Shown piece after piece: positions 16,875 through 25,158 of a DNA stretch of 64,000 bases. Location: NCBI GenBank assembly GCA_964596775.1, contig CAZQVN010000001.1, positions 124,001 to 188,000 of the forward strand, written 5' to 3'. Numbering within the stretch: the stretch's first letter is position 1; each line of letters starts with the position of its first letter. The translations under genes were made by a program, and so were the position numbers. The notes under the pieces are model-generated. The model saw only the letters and a list, made by a program, of their open reading frames with translations. It was not told the DNA's origin and did not search any database. The stretch is from CAZQVN01 sp964596775. GTDB lineage: Bacteria; Eisenbacteria; RBG-16-71-46; JABDJR01; JAWXBZ01.

Positions 16875-17755
16875 GAACGTTCGCCATCGCGGGAGTCCAG
16901 ATGTACGTCCGCTACGGCGTGGACAACACGCCGCAGATGCAGATCCGGCTGGACGCCCTGATGATGCGGTTTCCCTGGGTCGAGATGGTCGTGTTCAGCG
17001 AGCTGTGCGCGTTCGGCCCGTCGGTGGCCCATGCGCAGGTGCTGCCGGGACCCGTGGAGGAGGCGTTCTGCGCCATGGCCGCGCGTCACAATATATGGCT
17101 GATCCCGGGTTCCGTGTTCGAGAAGGCGGGCGACCGGATCTACAACACCTGTCCGGTCATCGATCCGACGGGGAAGGTCATCCGCCGCTACCGCAAGATG
17201 TTTCCGTTCCGCCCCTACGAAGCCGGCATCACCGCCGGCACGGAGTTCGTGACGTTCGACGTTCCCGAGGTCGGCAAGTTCGGCGTGTCCATCTGCTACG
17301 ACATGTGGTTTCCGGAAACGACCCGGACGCTCGCCACGAGCGGCGCCGAAGTCATCCTGCATCCCACGCTGACCGACACGATCGATCGCGACGTGGAACT
17401 GTCGATCTCGCGCGCCTCGGCCGCCACGAACCAGGTGTTCTTCTTCGACGTGAACGGGCTGGGTTCCGGGGGCAACGGGCGGAGCACGGTTCTCCGCCCG
17501 ACCGGCAGCGTGATCCACACCGCCGGCAACGGCGAGGAATCCTTCCCCATCGAAATCGACGTGAACAACGCCCGGAGGGGTCGCGAAACCGGCCTGTTCG
17601 GCCTCGGCCAGGTCCTCAAGAGCTTCCGGGACCGCGACGTGGAGTTCACGGTCTACGACAGGAACGGACCGGCGCGCGAGTATCTCGAAAGCCTCGGGCC
17701 GCTCAAGACACCCGAAAGAAGAAAGCGAGGTTCCGGTGACCCGGTCGGAAGTTGA
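16871..17755 (+). CDS. Carbon-nitrogen hydrolase (nitrilase superfamily)
   Basis: The 294-residue product has the nitrilase-fold triad Glu44 (FSELCAFGP), Lys109 (YRKMFPFRPYE) and Cys142 (ICYDMWFPE), so it should cleave a non-peptide C-N bond, most likely an amide. The K-MFPF and CYDMWFPE segments resemble amidase and carbamoylputrescine-amidase-like branches, but the substrate cannot be read from sequence. It is embedded between gabT (4-base overlap) and the decarboxylase (20-base overlap), so it probably acts on an amide of the same amine pathway, for example deamidating or removing a gamma-glutamyl or omega-amide group. Confidence 0.8.
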   Translation: MRTFAIAGVQMYVRYGVDNTPQMQIRLDALMMRFPWVEMVVFSELCAFGPSVAHAQVLPGPVEEAFCAMAARHNIWLIPGSVFEKAGDRIYNTCPVIDPTGKVIRRYRKMFPFRPYEAGITAGTEFVTFDVPEVGKFGVSICYDMWFPETTRTLATSGAEVILHPTLTDTIDRDVELSISRASAATNQVFFFDVNGLGSGGNGRSTVLRPTGSVIHTAGNGEESFPIEIDVNNARRGRETGLFGLGQVLKSFRDRDVEFTVYDRNGPAREYLESLGPLKTPERRKRGSGDPVGS

Positions 17756-20477
17756 GATCCCCACGGACAGAGAAGCGATGCTCGCGCCCGGACCGTCGGC
17801 ATCGTTGAGCGCCCATTTTCTCGCCTCGCGGCGACGGGCCGATACATGGAACGAAATCAAGTTCCTCGCGCTCCAGATCGCGGAAGGACGCTCCAGCGGG
17901 GAGTCCCTCCGGAACAGGCTTCTCAAGGCGCTCGACTCGATCGAGGCCATCGAAACGTACTGGTCGTTTCCGGGTCCCGACGTGGTGGCCCGGCTCAGGA
18001 AGCTGGCCACCGACGGCGACGGGAACGACCTGTCCCGGATGACCCAGCGCATCGTGCGTGCCCTCGTGAGCCAGAGTTACCGGCGCCGCTACGTGCCGCT
18101 GGCCGACGACGAGGAGTGGGACGAGGACGACGACGACATCGACGTGGTCGAGTCCGCGCCGCGCGGGGCGTTCGACAAGGCGTGGTTCGAGGTGCTCGTC
18201 GTGGACCAGATGAGCCCGCAGTCGGAGAAGGCCCTCCGGGCCGGTCTCAAGAGCCGGCGTCGCACGGAGGATCCGTTTCTCTACGACCTGGTCGTCGTTC
18301 CGAGTTTCCAGGACGCGATGATGGCCACGCTGCTGAATCCGAACATCCAGGCCGTCGTCGTGCGCTACGGCTTTCCCCTCGAGTCCGAAAAGAAGCTCGA
18401 GATCCTCGAAAACTGGCTGTCCAGCGTGGACGCTTCGCGGTATCCGGACCTGTCCCCTTCGGAACGGTCCGCGCTCCTCGCCCGCACGCTGCACGGCATC
18501 CGGCCGGAGCTCGACCTGTATCTCGTCACCGATGCCTCCGTGGAGGAATCCGCCACGTTCGAGGACTTCCGGCGCGTGTTCTACCGCCAGGAGGACTACA
18601 TCGAGCAGCACCTGAGCATCCTGCGCGGCGTGCAGGCCCGGAACCGGTCGCCGTTCTTCAAGGCGCTGCGGAAGTACGCGGAGCAGCCGACGGGCGTGTT
18701 TCATGCCATGCCGATCTCGCGCGGCAAGTCGATCTTCAAGTCGCACTGGATCCAGGACATGGCCCAGTTCTACGGAACGAACATCTTCCTGGCCGAAACG
18801 TCGGCCACCTCCGGCGGGCTGGACAGCCTTCTCGACCCGCACGGCCCGATCAAGGAAGCCCAGGAACTCGCCGCGCGGGCCTTCGGGTCGCGCAAGTCCT
18901 ATTTCGTCACGAACGGAACGACGGCGGCCAACAAGATCATCAGCCAGACGCTGGTGCGCCCGGGCGACATCGTCCTCGTGGATCGCGACTGCCACAAGTC
19001 GCACCACTACGCGTTGATGCTCGCCGGCGCCGACGCCCTGTACCTCGAGGCGTACCCGCTGCACGCCTACTCGATGTACGGCGCGGTGCCCCTGTCCGAG
19101 ATCAAGGCCCGGCTTCTCGAGCTGAAGGCCGCGGGCAAGCTGGACCGGGTCAAGCTGCTGATCCTCACCAACTGCACGTTCGACGGCATCGTCTACAACC
19201 CGGAGCGGGTGATGGAGGAATGCCTGGCGATCAAGCCGGATCTCGTGTTCCTCTGGGACGAGGCGTGGTTCGGCTTCGCCCGGTTCTCGCCGGCGTACCG
19301 GAGGCGGACCGGAATGCACGCGGCGAAGGTCCTGTCGGAAAAGTACCGGAGCGCCGCCTACCGCGAGATGCGGGCCGCCTCCGACGATCCCGACTCCCTG
19401 CCCGACCCGGACACGGTCCGCGTGCGGGTCTACGCCACCCAGTCCACCCACAAGACGCTGACGGCGCTCCGCCAGGGATCGATGATCCACCTGTACGACC
19501 AGGATTTCCATTCCGTGGAAGGGGCGTTCAAGGACGCCTACATGACGCACACGTCCACGTCGCCGAACTACCAGATCCTCGCGAGCCTCGACGTGGGCCG
19601 GCGGCAGGCGGAACTCGAGGGGTTCGAGCTGGTCAGCCGGCAGATCGAACTGGCCCTGACGCTGCGTGAAAAGGTGGCCGACAATCCGGCCCTCCAGAAG
19701 TGGTTCCGGTTCCTGACCGTCAAGCACCTGATCCCCGCCGAGTTCCGGCCGAGCGGCGTGGAGTCGTACTACGATCCGGCCCGCGGCTGGTCGGGCATTC
19801 TCGAGTCGTGGCGGACCGACGAGTTCGTCCTCGACCCGACCCGCCTCACGCTGTACATCGGCGAAACGGGCGTGGACGGCGACACGTTCAAGAAGGATCA
19901 CCTCATGGAGCGCTACGGGATCCAGGTGAACAAGACGACCCGGAACTCGGTGCTGTTCATGACCAACATCGGAACGTCGCGCAGTTCGGTGGCGCACCTC
20001 ATCAACGTCCTGTCCAGCCTGGCCCGGGATTTCGAGGCCCAGCGCGAGGAGGAAGGCCCGTTCGAGCGGGAGGCCCGCGAACGGCAGATGGACACGCTCG
20101 TCCACAAGCTGCCGGCGCTGCCCGACTTCAGCCATTTCCACTCCCGGTTCCGCCGCGACGGCGAGGACTCCACGCCGGAAGGCAACCTGCGGGACGCCTA
20201 CTTCCTCGGCACCGAGGAAAGGAACTGCGAGTACATGCCGATCAACGGGACGAAGATCGATGAAGCGATGGCCGCCGGGCGCGAGCTCGTGGCCGCCAGC
20301 TTCCTCACCCCCTATCCGCCCGGCTTTCCGATTCTCGTTCCCGGCCAGATCGTGAGCCGGGAGATCCTCAATTACATGCGCGCCCTCGACACAAAGGAGG
20401 TTCACGGATACCGGCCCCAGCTCGGTCTGCGGATCTTCAATGAAACGGCGCTTTCGAAAAACGGAGGCAAGCCATGA
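17736..20477 (+). CDS. Large PLP-dependent Orn/Lys/Arg-type decarboxylase
   Basis: The 913-residue product matches the fold-type I basic amino acid decarboxylase family. It has a long N-terminal region (1-330) with an acidic run around 124-136, then the PLP domain with FVTNGTTAANK, DRDCHKSHH, LWDEAWFGF and the Schiff-base lysine K573 in QSTHKTLTALRQGS, and a C-terminal domain. E. coli homologues are about 710-755 residues, so this form is enlarged. The GTG start follows AGCGAGG with 5-base spacing, inside the nitrilase gene. The substrate is likely to be an amino acid such as ornithine, lysine, arginine or a conjugate, supplying the amine that the operon then processes. Which one is unknown. 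Confidence 0.82.
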   Translation: MTRSEVEIPTDREAMLAPGPSASLSAHFLASRRRADTWNEIKFLALQIAEGRSSGESLRNRLLKALDSIEAIETYWSFPGPDVVARLRKLATDGDGNDLSRMTQRIVRALVSQSYRRRYVPLADDEEWDEDDDDIDVVESAPRGAFDKAWFEVLVVDQMSPQSEKALRAGLKSRRRTEDPFLYDLVVVPSFQDAMMATLLNPNIQAVVVRYGFPLESEKKLEILENWLSSVDASRYPDLSPSERSALLARTLHGIRPELDLYLVTDASVEESATFEDFRRVFYRQEDYIEQHLSILRGVQARNRSPFFKALRKYAEQPTGVFHAMPISRGKSIFKSHWIQDMAQFYGTNIFLAETSATSGGLDSLLDPHGPIKEAQELAARAFGSRKSYFVTNGTTAANKIISQTLVRPGDIVLVDRDCHKSHHYALMLAGADALYLEAYPLHAYSMYGAVPLSEIKARLLELKAAGKLDRVKLLILTNCTFDGIVYNPERVMEECLAIKPDLVFLWDEAWFGFARFSPAYRRRTGMHAAKVLSEKYRSAAYREMRAASDDPDSLPDPDTVRVRVYATQSTHKTLTALRQGSMIHLYDQDFHSVEGAFKDAYMTHTSTSPNYQILASLDVGRRQAELEGFELVSRQIELALTLREKVADNPALQKWFRFLTVKHLIPAEFRPSGVESYYDPARGWSGILESWRTDEFVLDPTRLTLYIGETGVDGDTFKKDHLMERYGIQVNKTTRNSVLFMTNIGTSRSSVAHLINVLSSLARDFEAQREEEGPFEREARERQMDTLVHKLPALPDFSHFHSRFRRDGEDSTPEGNLRDAYFLGTEERNCEYMPINGTKIDEAMAAGRELVAASFLTPYPPGFPILVPGQIVSREILNYMRALDTKEVHGYRPQLGLRIFNETALSKNGGKP

Positions 20478-21952
20478 AGAAGAAACTCGTCGGCCTTTCC
20501 GACATCCGCCGGTACTTCCACCGCAACGACATGCCGATCTACTTCGTCAGCGCCACGAACTTCAACCTGCTCGGCATCGACGAATGGGTGCGCAACTTCC
20601 GCCACATCAACTACATCGACTGCTTCGACGGGCGCCATCCGAACACGCTGGTTCCGGGACCCGCCCCGCACGCGGAGTTCGAAAGCATCGAGGACATCGT
20701 CAATTACCTGCTCCAGCACAAGGACACCGTGGACTTCCTGCGCCGCCGGGCCCGCAACCGCGGCCTCGACGACGCATCGAGCCTCGGCAAGGTCGTCTTC
20801 CTGATGTTCGACGAGAAGACCGAGGAGATCTGCAGGGACCTCGGCCTCGATGTGTGGTTTCCCCCCGCCGCACTGCGCGGGAGCGTGGACAACAAGGTCG
20901 AGACGGTCCGCATCGGCGACCGGGCCGGCGTGCCGAGCGTCCCGAACGTGCTGGCAAAGGTCACGAGCTGGGACGAGTTGAAGAAGGCGTCGAAGAAGCT
21001 CGGCGATGACCTCGTCGTTCAGACCGCCTTCGGAGACTCCGGCCACACCACGTTCTTCATCTCCAGCAAGGCGGATTACGACAAGCACGCCGAGGAGATC
21101 GCCGCCGAGCCCGAAGTCAAGATCATGAAGAAGATCCGCTGCCGCGGCTCGGCCATCGAGGCCTGCACGACGAAGCAGGGAACGATCGTCGGCCCGATGA
21201 TGACGGAGCTCGTCGGCTTTCCCGAGCTGACCCCGTACAAGGGGGGCTGGTGCGGCAACGAGATCTTTCCGGGTGCGTTCACGCCGGAACTGAGGAAGCA
21301 GGCGGTGGACTACACGTTCAAGTTCGGCGAGGAGCTGCGGAAGATCGGCTACCGGGGCTACTTCGAGCTCGACTTCCTGATCGACATGGACCACAACCAG
21401 CTGTACCTGGGCGAGCTGAACCCGCGGATCACCGGGGCGTCGACGATCACGAACCACGCCGCGTTCGCCCATGCCGACGCGCCGCTGTTCCTGTTCCACC
21501 TGCTGGAGTTCCTCGACGTCGATTTCGAGTTCGACGTGGAGGACCTGAATCGCCGCTGGTCGGACCCGGACAACATCGACGAGTGGAGCCAGCTCGTGAT
21601 CAAGCACACCGACGATTCCGTCGACCTGATCACCGAGGCGCCGGAATCCGGCATCTGGAGACTGGACGACAAGGGAGATCTCGAGTTCGCCCGCTTCGAC
21701 TACCACCGCCGGGCCGTGGAGACGGAGAACGAGGGTTTCTACCTCCGGATCAGCGGCAAGGGCGACTACCGCTACGAGGGGGCCGATCTCGGAATTCTCG
21801 TGACCCGCGGGCGGCTCATGACGCCGGACTTCGAGCTGAACAACCGGGCGAGGAACTTCATCCGCGGCTTCCGGAACCGGTACAAGGGAGCACCCCTGTC
21901 GGGAGCCCCGGAAGAGCCTCTGCTGGAAGCAGGGGCGTTCAAGATTCTCTGA
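20474..21952 (+). CDS. ATP-grasp ligase
   Basis: The 492-residue product has an N-terminal preATP-grasp-like domain (about 1-140) and an ATP-grasp domain (about 145-340) with KVETVRIGDRAGVPS, VVQTAFGDSGHTTFF, FELDFLID and the metal motif LGELNPRITGAS, then a C-terminal region of about 130 residues. Such enzymes activate a carboxylate as acyl phosphate and join it to an amine or thiol. Automatic annotation often calls these biotin carboxylase, but there is no carboxyltransferase or biotin carrier here. It overlaps the decarboxylase as ATGA. Context suggests it ligates an acid, possibly glutamate, to the amine made by the decarboxylase; this is inference. Confidence 0.8.
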   Translation: MKKKLVGLSDIRRYFHRNDMPIYFVSATNFNLLGIDEWVRNFRHINYIDCFDGRHPNTLVPGPAPHAEFESIEDIVNYLLQHKDTVDFLRRRARNRGLDDASSLGKVVFLMFDEKTEEICRDLGLDVWFPPAALRGSVDNKVETVRIGDRAGVPSVPNVLAKVTSWDELKKASKKLGDDLVVQTAFGDSGHTTFFISSKADYDKHAEEIAAEPEVKIMKKIRCRGSAIEACTTKQGTIVGPMMTELVGFPELTPYKGGWCGNEIFPGAFTPELRKQAVDYTFKFGEELRKIGYRGYFELDFLIDMDHNQLYLGELNPRITGASTITNHAAFAHADAPLFLFHLLEFLDVDFEFDVEDLNRRWSDPDNIDEWSQLVIKHTDDSVDLITEAPESGIWRLDDKGDLEFARFDYHRRAVETENEGFYLRISGKGDYRYEGADLGILVTRGRLMTPDFELNNRARNFIRGFRNRYKGAPLSGAPEEPLLEAGAFKIL

Positions 21953-21954
21953 GC

Positions 21955-22965
21955 ATGGAACTGACGTTCGAATCCGTTGCGGAAGATCAGCCGGGCGACA
22001 GGCTCGCGCTGATCTTCCGGCGTTTGTGGCCGTACTTCCGCAGGTGGTACCTCTCGGAAGGCGAAGGCCCCCGCCCGCCGTACCTCGCCTGCGAGAAGGC
22101 GATCCGCGTGCACATGCCCGAGTGGCTGCCGATCTGGGAACGGATCTGCGCGCTGGCCGGCGGCGGGGATCTCGAGTCGCGGTTCCTGAGCCTGTACCGG
22201 CCGCCCGCCTACATTGCCGGCTGTTCCCAGGCCGTATGGACGCGCGGCGGCACGCGGCTGGTCCGCAACTACGACTACCATCCGGCGCTCTGCGAGAAGA
22301 CCATTCTCAAGTCCCGCTGGAACGGAAAGGCGGTCATCGCGAGCACCGATTGCCTGGTCGGGGCGCTGGACGGGATGAACGAGGACGGGCTGGCCGTTTC
22401 GCTGGCGTTCGGGGGTCGGCGGGACACCGCGGACGGCTTTGCCCCGTCGCTTCTGCTCCGGGTCATGCTCGAAACCTGCAGCACCGTCCGGGAAGCCCGT
22501 GATCTCGCGGCGCGGGTGCCGGTGTACATGGCGTACAACCTGCTGCTTCTCGACCGGCGCGGAGAGTACGTGACGGTGTACCTGGAGCCGGGCCGTCCGC
22601 CGCGGTTCCTGACGATCCCGGCCTCGACGAACCACCAGGGGCGCATCGTCTGGACGCGCCATGCCCGGGCCACGGCCACGGTGGCCCGGGAAACCCGGCT
22701 CCACCGGCTCCTCGAAGACCCGGAGGTCGACGCGGAGAGCTTCCAGCGGGCGTTCCTGGCCGCCCCGCTGCACAACACCGACTTCGTCCGGGGATTCGGA
22801 ACACTGTACACGGTCAGTTACGATCCGGAGCGGGGCGAGGCGGAGTTTCTCTGGCCGGGCGTGTCGCGGCGGTTCGGCATGGCGGACTTCGAGGAAGGGG
22901 AGATCCGGATCAGCGTGGCCGGCTCCGATGCGGCGAAGCGGCCCTCGAGCCTCGAAAAGCGCTAG
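21955..22965 (+). CDS. C45-family self-processing acyltransferase/hydrolase
   Basis: The 336-residue product resembles the acyl-CoA:6-aminopenicillanate acyltransferase family, N-terminal nucleophile hydrolases activated by self-cleavage before a cysteine. Here the cleavage site is Gly89-Cys90 in IAGCSQAVW, followed by the typical LVRNYDYHP, DGMNEDGLAVSLAFGG and STNHQG. Cleavage would give a chain of about 89 residues and one of about 247. No signal peptide is seen, so it is probably cytoplasmic. It starts 2 bases after the ATP-grasp stop and is the last gene of the operon, so it may cleave the amide that the ligase makes. Its stop overlaps the convergent S4 gene stop within CTAG. Confidence 0.8.
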   Translation: MELTFESVAEDQPGDRLALIFRRLWPYFRRWYLSEGEGPRPPYLACEKAIRVHMPEWLPIWERICALAGGGDLESRFLSLYRPPAYIAGCSQAVWTRGGTRLVRNYDYHPALCEKTILKSRWNGKAVIASTDCLVGALDGMNEDGLAVSLAFGGRRDTADGFAPSLLLRVMLETCSTVREARDLAARVPVYMAYNLLLLDRRGEYVTVYLEPGRPPRFLTIPASTNHQGRIVWTRHARATATVARETRLHRLLEDPEVDAESFQRAFLAAPLHNTDFVRGFGTLYTVSYDPERGEAEFLWPGVSRRFGMADFEEGEIRISVAGSDAAKRPSSLEKR

Positions 22966-23234
22966 AAGAAGATCTTCGAACCCCGTTCGTCCTGCAGGAT
23001 GCGGTAGTAGGTCTGCGCCTCCACTTTCGGCACGTTCCCCTCGGGGATGACGGCCACCTCGAAGTCCAGCGGTCCCGTACCGAGATCCATGACGATCCGG
23101 TCCCCGGGAAAGACCACGTGACTGGGCTTGACCGCCGCCCCGTTCAGGAGAATCTTGCCGCGGGTGCAGGCTTCCGCCGCCATCGTCCGGCTCTTCGCGA
23201 GACAGACCTTGTTGAGGTACACGTCGATGCGCAT
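22962..23234 (-). CDS. S4-domain RNA-binding protein (RqcP/YabO-like)
   Basis: The 90-residue product is essentially one S4 domain: MRIDVYLNKVCLAKSRT, then ACTRGKILLNG and FPGDRI. Stand-alone S4 proteins such as RqcP/YabO and Hsp15 act on stalled 50S subunits; which of these it is cannot be told. The ATG at 23234 gives the usual start. The last 25 residues extend past the S4 core. It follows the SurA-like gene on the minus strand and ends tail-to-tail with the C45 gene, sharing a CTAG. Confidence 0.82.
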   Translation of the reverse strand: MRIDVYLNKVCLAKSRTMAAEACTRGKILLNGAAVKPSHVVFPGDRIVMDLGTGPLDFEVAVIPEGNVPKVEAQTYYRILQDERGSKIFF

Positions 23235-23385
23235 GTACAAAGTATGGCCGTGGTTGGCGCGGGCGGCAAGAGAGATCGGACCCCGGGCGACCGGACCGTG
23301 ACGATTGTGTCGTTTCCCCAGTGGTAGGGGCCGGCCGTAACCGGGCCGGTGCCGTCCGGAAGAGGGATCGAAGCCGCCGCGCCGC

Positions 23386-24711
23386 TCAGAACCCCTTGAC
23401 GTCGACGAACGCCTTCTTGCGGATGTTCGCGATCCAGCGGTCGTACTCCTCGGCCAGCTTCCGCTGCGTCAGCATCGAGGTGAGTTCACCGCGGATCTCC
23501 TCGAGGTTGTACTCGCCTCCTCCCTGGCGCTCGATCAGCTTGAACACGTGGAGACCGGTCGGTCCCTCCAGGACCGGCGTGAGACCGCCGACGTCGAGGG
23601 TGTCCAGCGCGTCGATGTAGGCCCGGGGGAGGCGCGACAGCGGGATCATGCCGAGGTCGCCGCCCTTGTCGCGCGTGTCGGCGTCGTCGGAATAGTTGCG
23701 CACGACCTCGTTCCAGTCCTGTCCTCCAAGGACCGCCTCGCGGGCCTTCATCCCCCGGCCGATCGCGTCGGCCACGTCCTCCGGGGAAGGCTGGGTGAGG
23801 ATGAGGATGTGGCGGGCGCGGTAGCGATCCTCGTTCCGGCTGACCAGTTCGATGATGTGATAGCCGAACCGCGTTTCCACGATGCCGCTGCGCATTCCGG
23901 GCTGGAGATCGCGGACGGCGGCCTCGAACCGCTCGTCGAAGTCGCCGGCCTTGACCTCGCCGAGATCGCCGCCGCCGGACGCGGTGGACGGGTCCTCGCT
24001 GAACTGGGCCGCGATCTTGTCCCAGTCGCCCCCCTTGCGGAGGCGGGCCAGGATATCCTCGGCGCGCTTGCGGGCCGACTGCTGGCGGCTCGGGTCCGGC
24101 TTGGGAACGACCAGGATGTGGGCGATGTGAACGGCATTCGGACGTCCGGGGATCTCCGCCTTGTTGTTCGCGTAGAACGTGTCCACGTCGGCCTCGGTCA
24201 CCTTGACCTTGTAGCGGATCTCCTTGTCCACGATCCGCTGGGCCAGCATCTGCCGGCGGATGTCCTGGCGGTAGCGGTCGCGGAGCGTCTCCATGGACAT
24301 CCCCTGGTTTTCCAGTTCGGCCAGGAACTCCTCCTCCGTTCCGATCTGCGCCTTGACCTTTTCGATCGTTTCCTCGACCTGCTGGTCGACCTGCTCGTCG
24401 GTGATGGTGATCCCCTGCTTGACGGCGTAGTCGGTGATGAGCCGCTCCTCGATCAACTGGTCGAGAATCTGGCGGCGCGCCGAGGCGGCTCTCGTGGTGT
24501 CGGAAAAGTCGATGTTCTGCGACGTTTCGAGGAGCAGCATCTGTTCCTGGATTTCCGAGGCGAGCACGATCTCGTCGTTGACGACGGCCACGATGCGGTC
24601 GATGTTCTCGGCTTCGGCGGAGGCGGGGCGGGACACCCCGGAGGTCAGAAAAAGAACGGCACACAGCACCCCGAAAGGATGCCTGAATCGACGGAAAATG
24701 CGCTGGGACAA
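23386..24711 (-). CDS. SurA-like periplasmic peptidyl-prolyl isomerase
   Basis: The 441-residue product has a signal peptide (core GVLCAVLFLTSG, cleavage near PASA), a SurA N-terminal chaperone domain (about 38-190) and two parvulin domains (about 193-290 and 298-395), then a short C-terminal helix. This is the domain order of SurA, the outer-membrane protein chaperone. The start is taken as TTG at 24711, 6 bases after AAGGAG; a TTG two codons earlier touches the same site and is less likely. No ATG is available. The preceding gene is the ankyrin protein and mfd. Confidence 0.87.
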   Translation of the reverse strand: MSQRIFRRFRHPFGVLCAVLFLTSGVSRPASAEAENIDRIVAVVNDEIVLASEIQEQMLLLETSQNIDFSDTTRAASARRQILDQLIEERLITDYAVKQGITITDEQVDQQVEETIEKVKAQIGTEEEFLAELENQGMSMETLRDRYRQDIRRQMLAQRIVDKEIRYKVKVTEADVDTFYANNKAEIPGRPNAVHIAHILVVPKPDPSRQQSARKRAEDILARLRKGGDWDKIAAQFSEDPSTASGGGDLGEVKAGDFDERFEAAVRDLQPGMRSGIVETRFGYHIIELVSRNEDRYRARHILILTQPSPEDVADAIGRGMKAREAVLGGQDWNEVVRNYSDDADTRDKGGDLGMIPLSRLPRAYIDALDTLDVGGLTPVLEGPTGLHVFKLIERQGGGEYNLEEIRGELTSMLTQRKLAEEYDRWIANIRKKAFVDVKGF

Positions 24712-24822
24712 GATCAACTCCTTGAGGCCGGGCCTCGATACTGGTGTTCTGGCTCCGGGAACGGGATTCCTACCGTTCCGGCGCCGAAAGGGTCCATGAC
24801 AATACTCCGGGAGGGGGAGAAG

Positions 24823-25158
24823 TCAAAATGGGAGGCCCGGGCGGCCGAGGAGGTCGACAACAGTCTCCCGTTTCCGGAGCCTGTCCGGATCCGGTGGATC
24901 GGACGCGCCGGCGGTTTCCTCCCCGGCGGCCAGTTCCGCCGGCGTCCTCCCCTCCCCGTCCCGGGCGTCCGTCCGCGCCCCCTTTTCGACGAGGAGCCGG
25001 ACCAGCGCCACATCGAGCAGGGACACCGCCGCGTGGATCGGCGCGTCCCCGTTTCCGTCCCGCACGTTCACGAGTTCGGGCGCGGCGTCGAGGATGGCTT
25101 TCACACGGTCCGCATCTCCGCGGAAGATCGCCTCGAACAGCGCGTCCGGCGTGGTCAT
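24823..25158 (-). CDS. Small ankyrin-repeat protein
   Basis: The 111-residue product has two to three ankyrin repeats: ALFEAIFRGDADRVKAIL, APIHAAVSLLDVALVRLLVE and EGRTPAELAA. It has no signal peptide, so it should be a cytoplasmic interaction module. Its ATG overlaps the mfd stop as ATGA, so it is translationally coupled to mfd, but I know of no functional link. It ends in a basic and proline-rich segment that is unlike an ankyrin cap. Confidence 0.72.
   Translation of the reverse strand: MTTPDALFEAIFRGDADRVKAILDAAPELVNVRDGNGDAPIHAAVSLLDVALVRLLVEKGARTDARDGEGRTPAELAAGEETAGASDPPDPDRLRKRETVVDLLGRPGLPF

Noticed and set aside
17703..20405. Minus-strand frame of about 900 residues opposite the decarboxylase
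   Set aside because: Composition is Arg, Val and Gly-heavy without motifs, while the plus strand encodes a recognisable PLP enzyme.
20474..21952. Biotin carboxylase of a fatty-acid or pyruvate pathway
   Set aside because: There is no biotin carrier or carboxyltransferase gene nearby, and the gene is embedded in an amine-processing operon, so a generic ATP-grasp ligase is the safer call.
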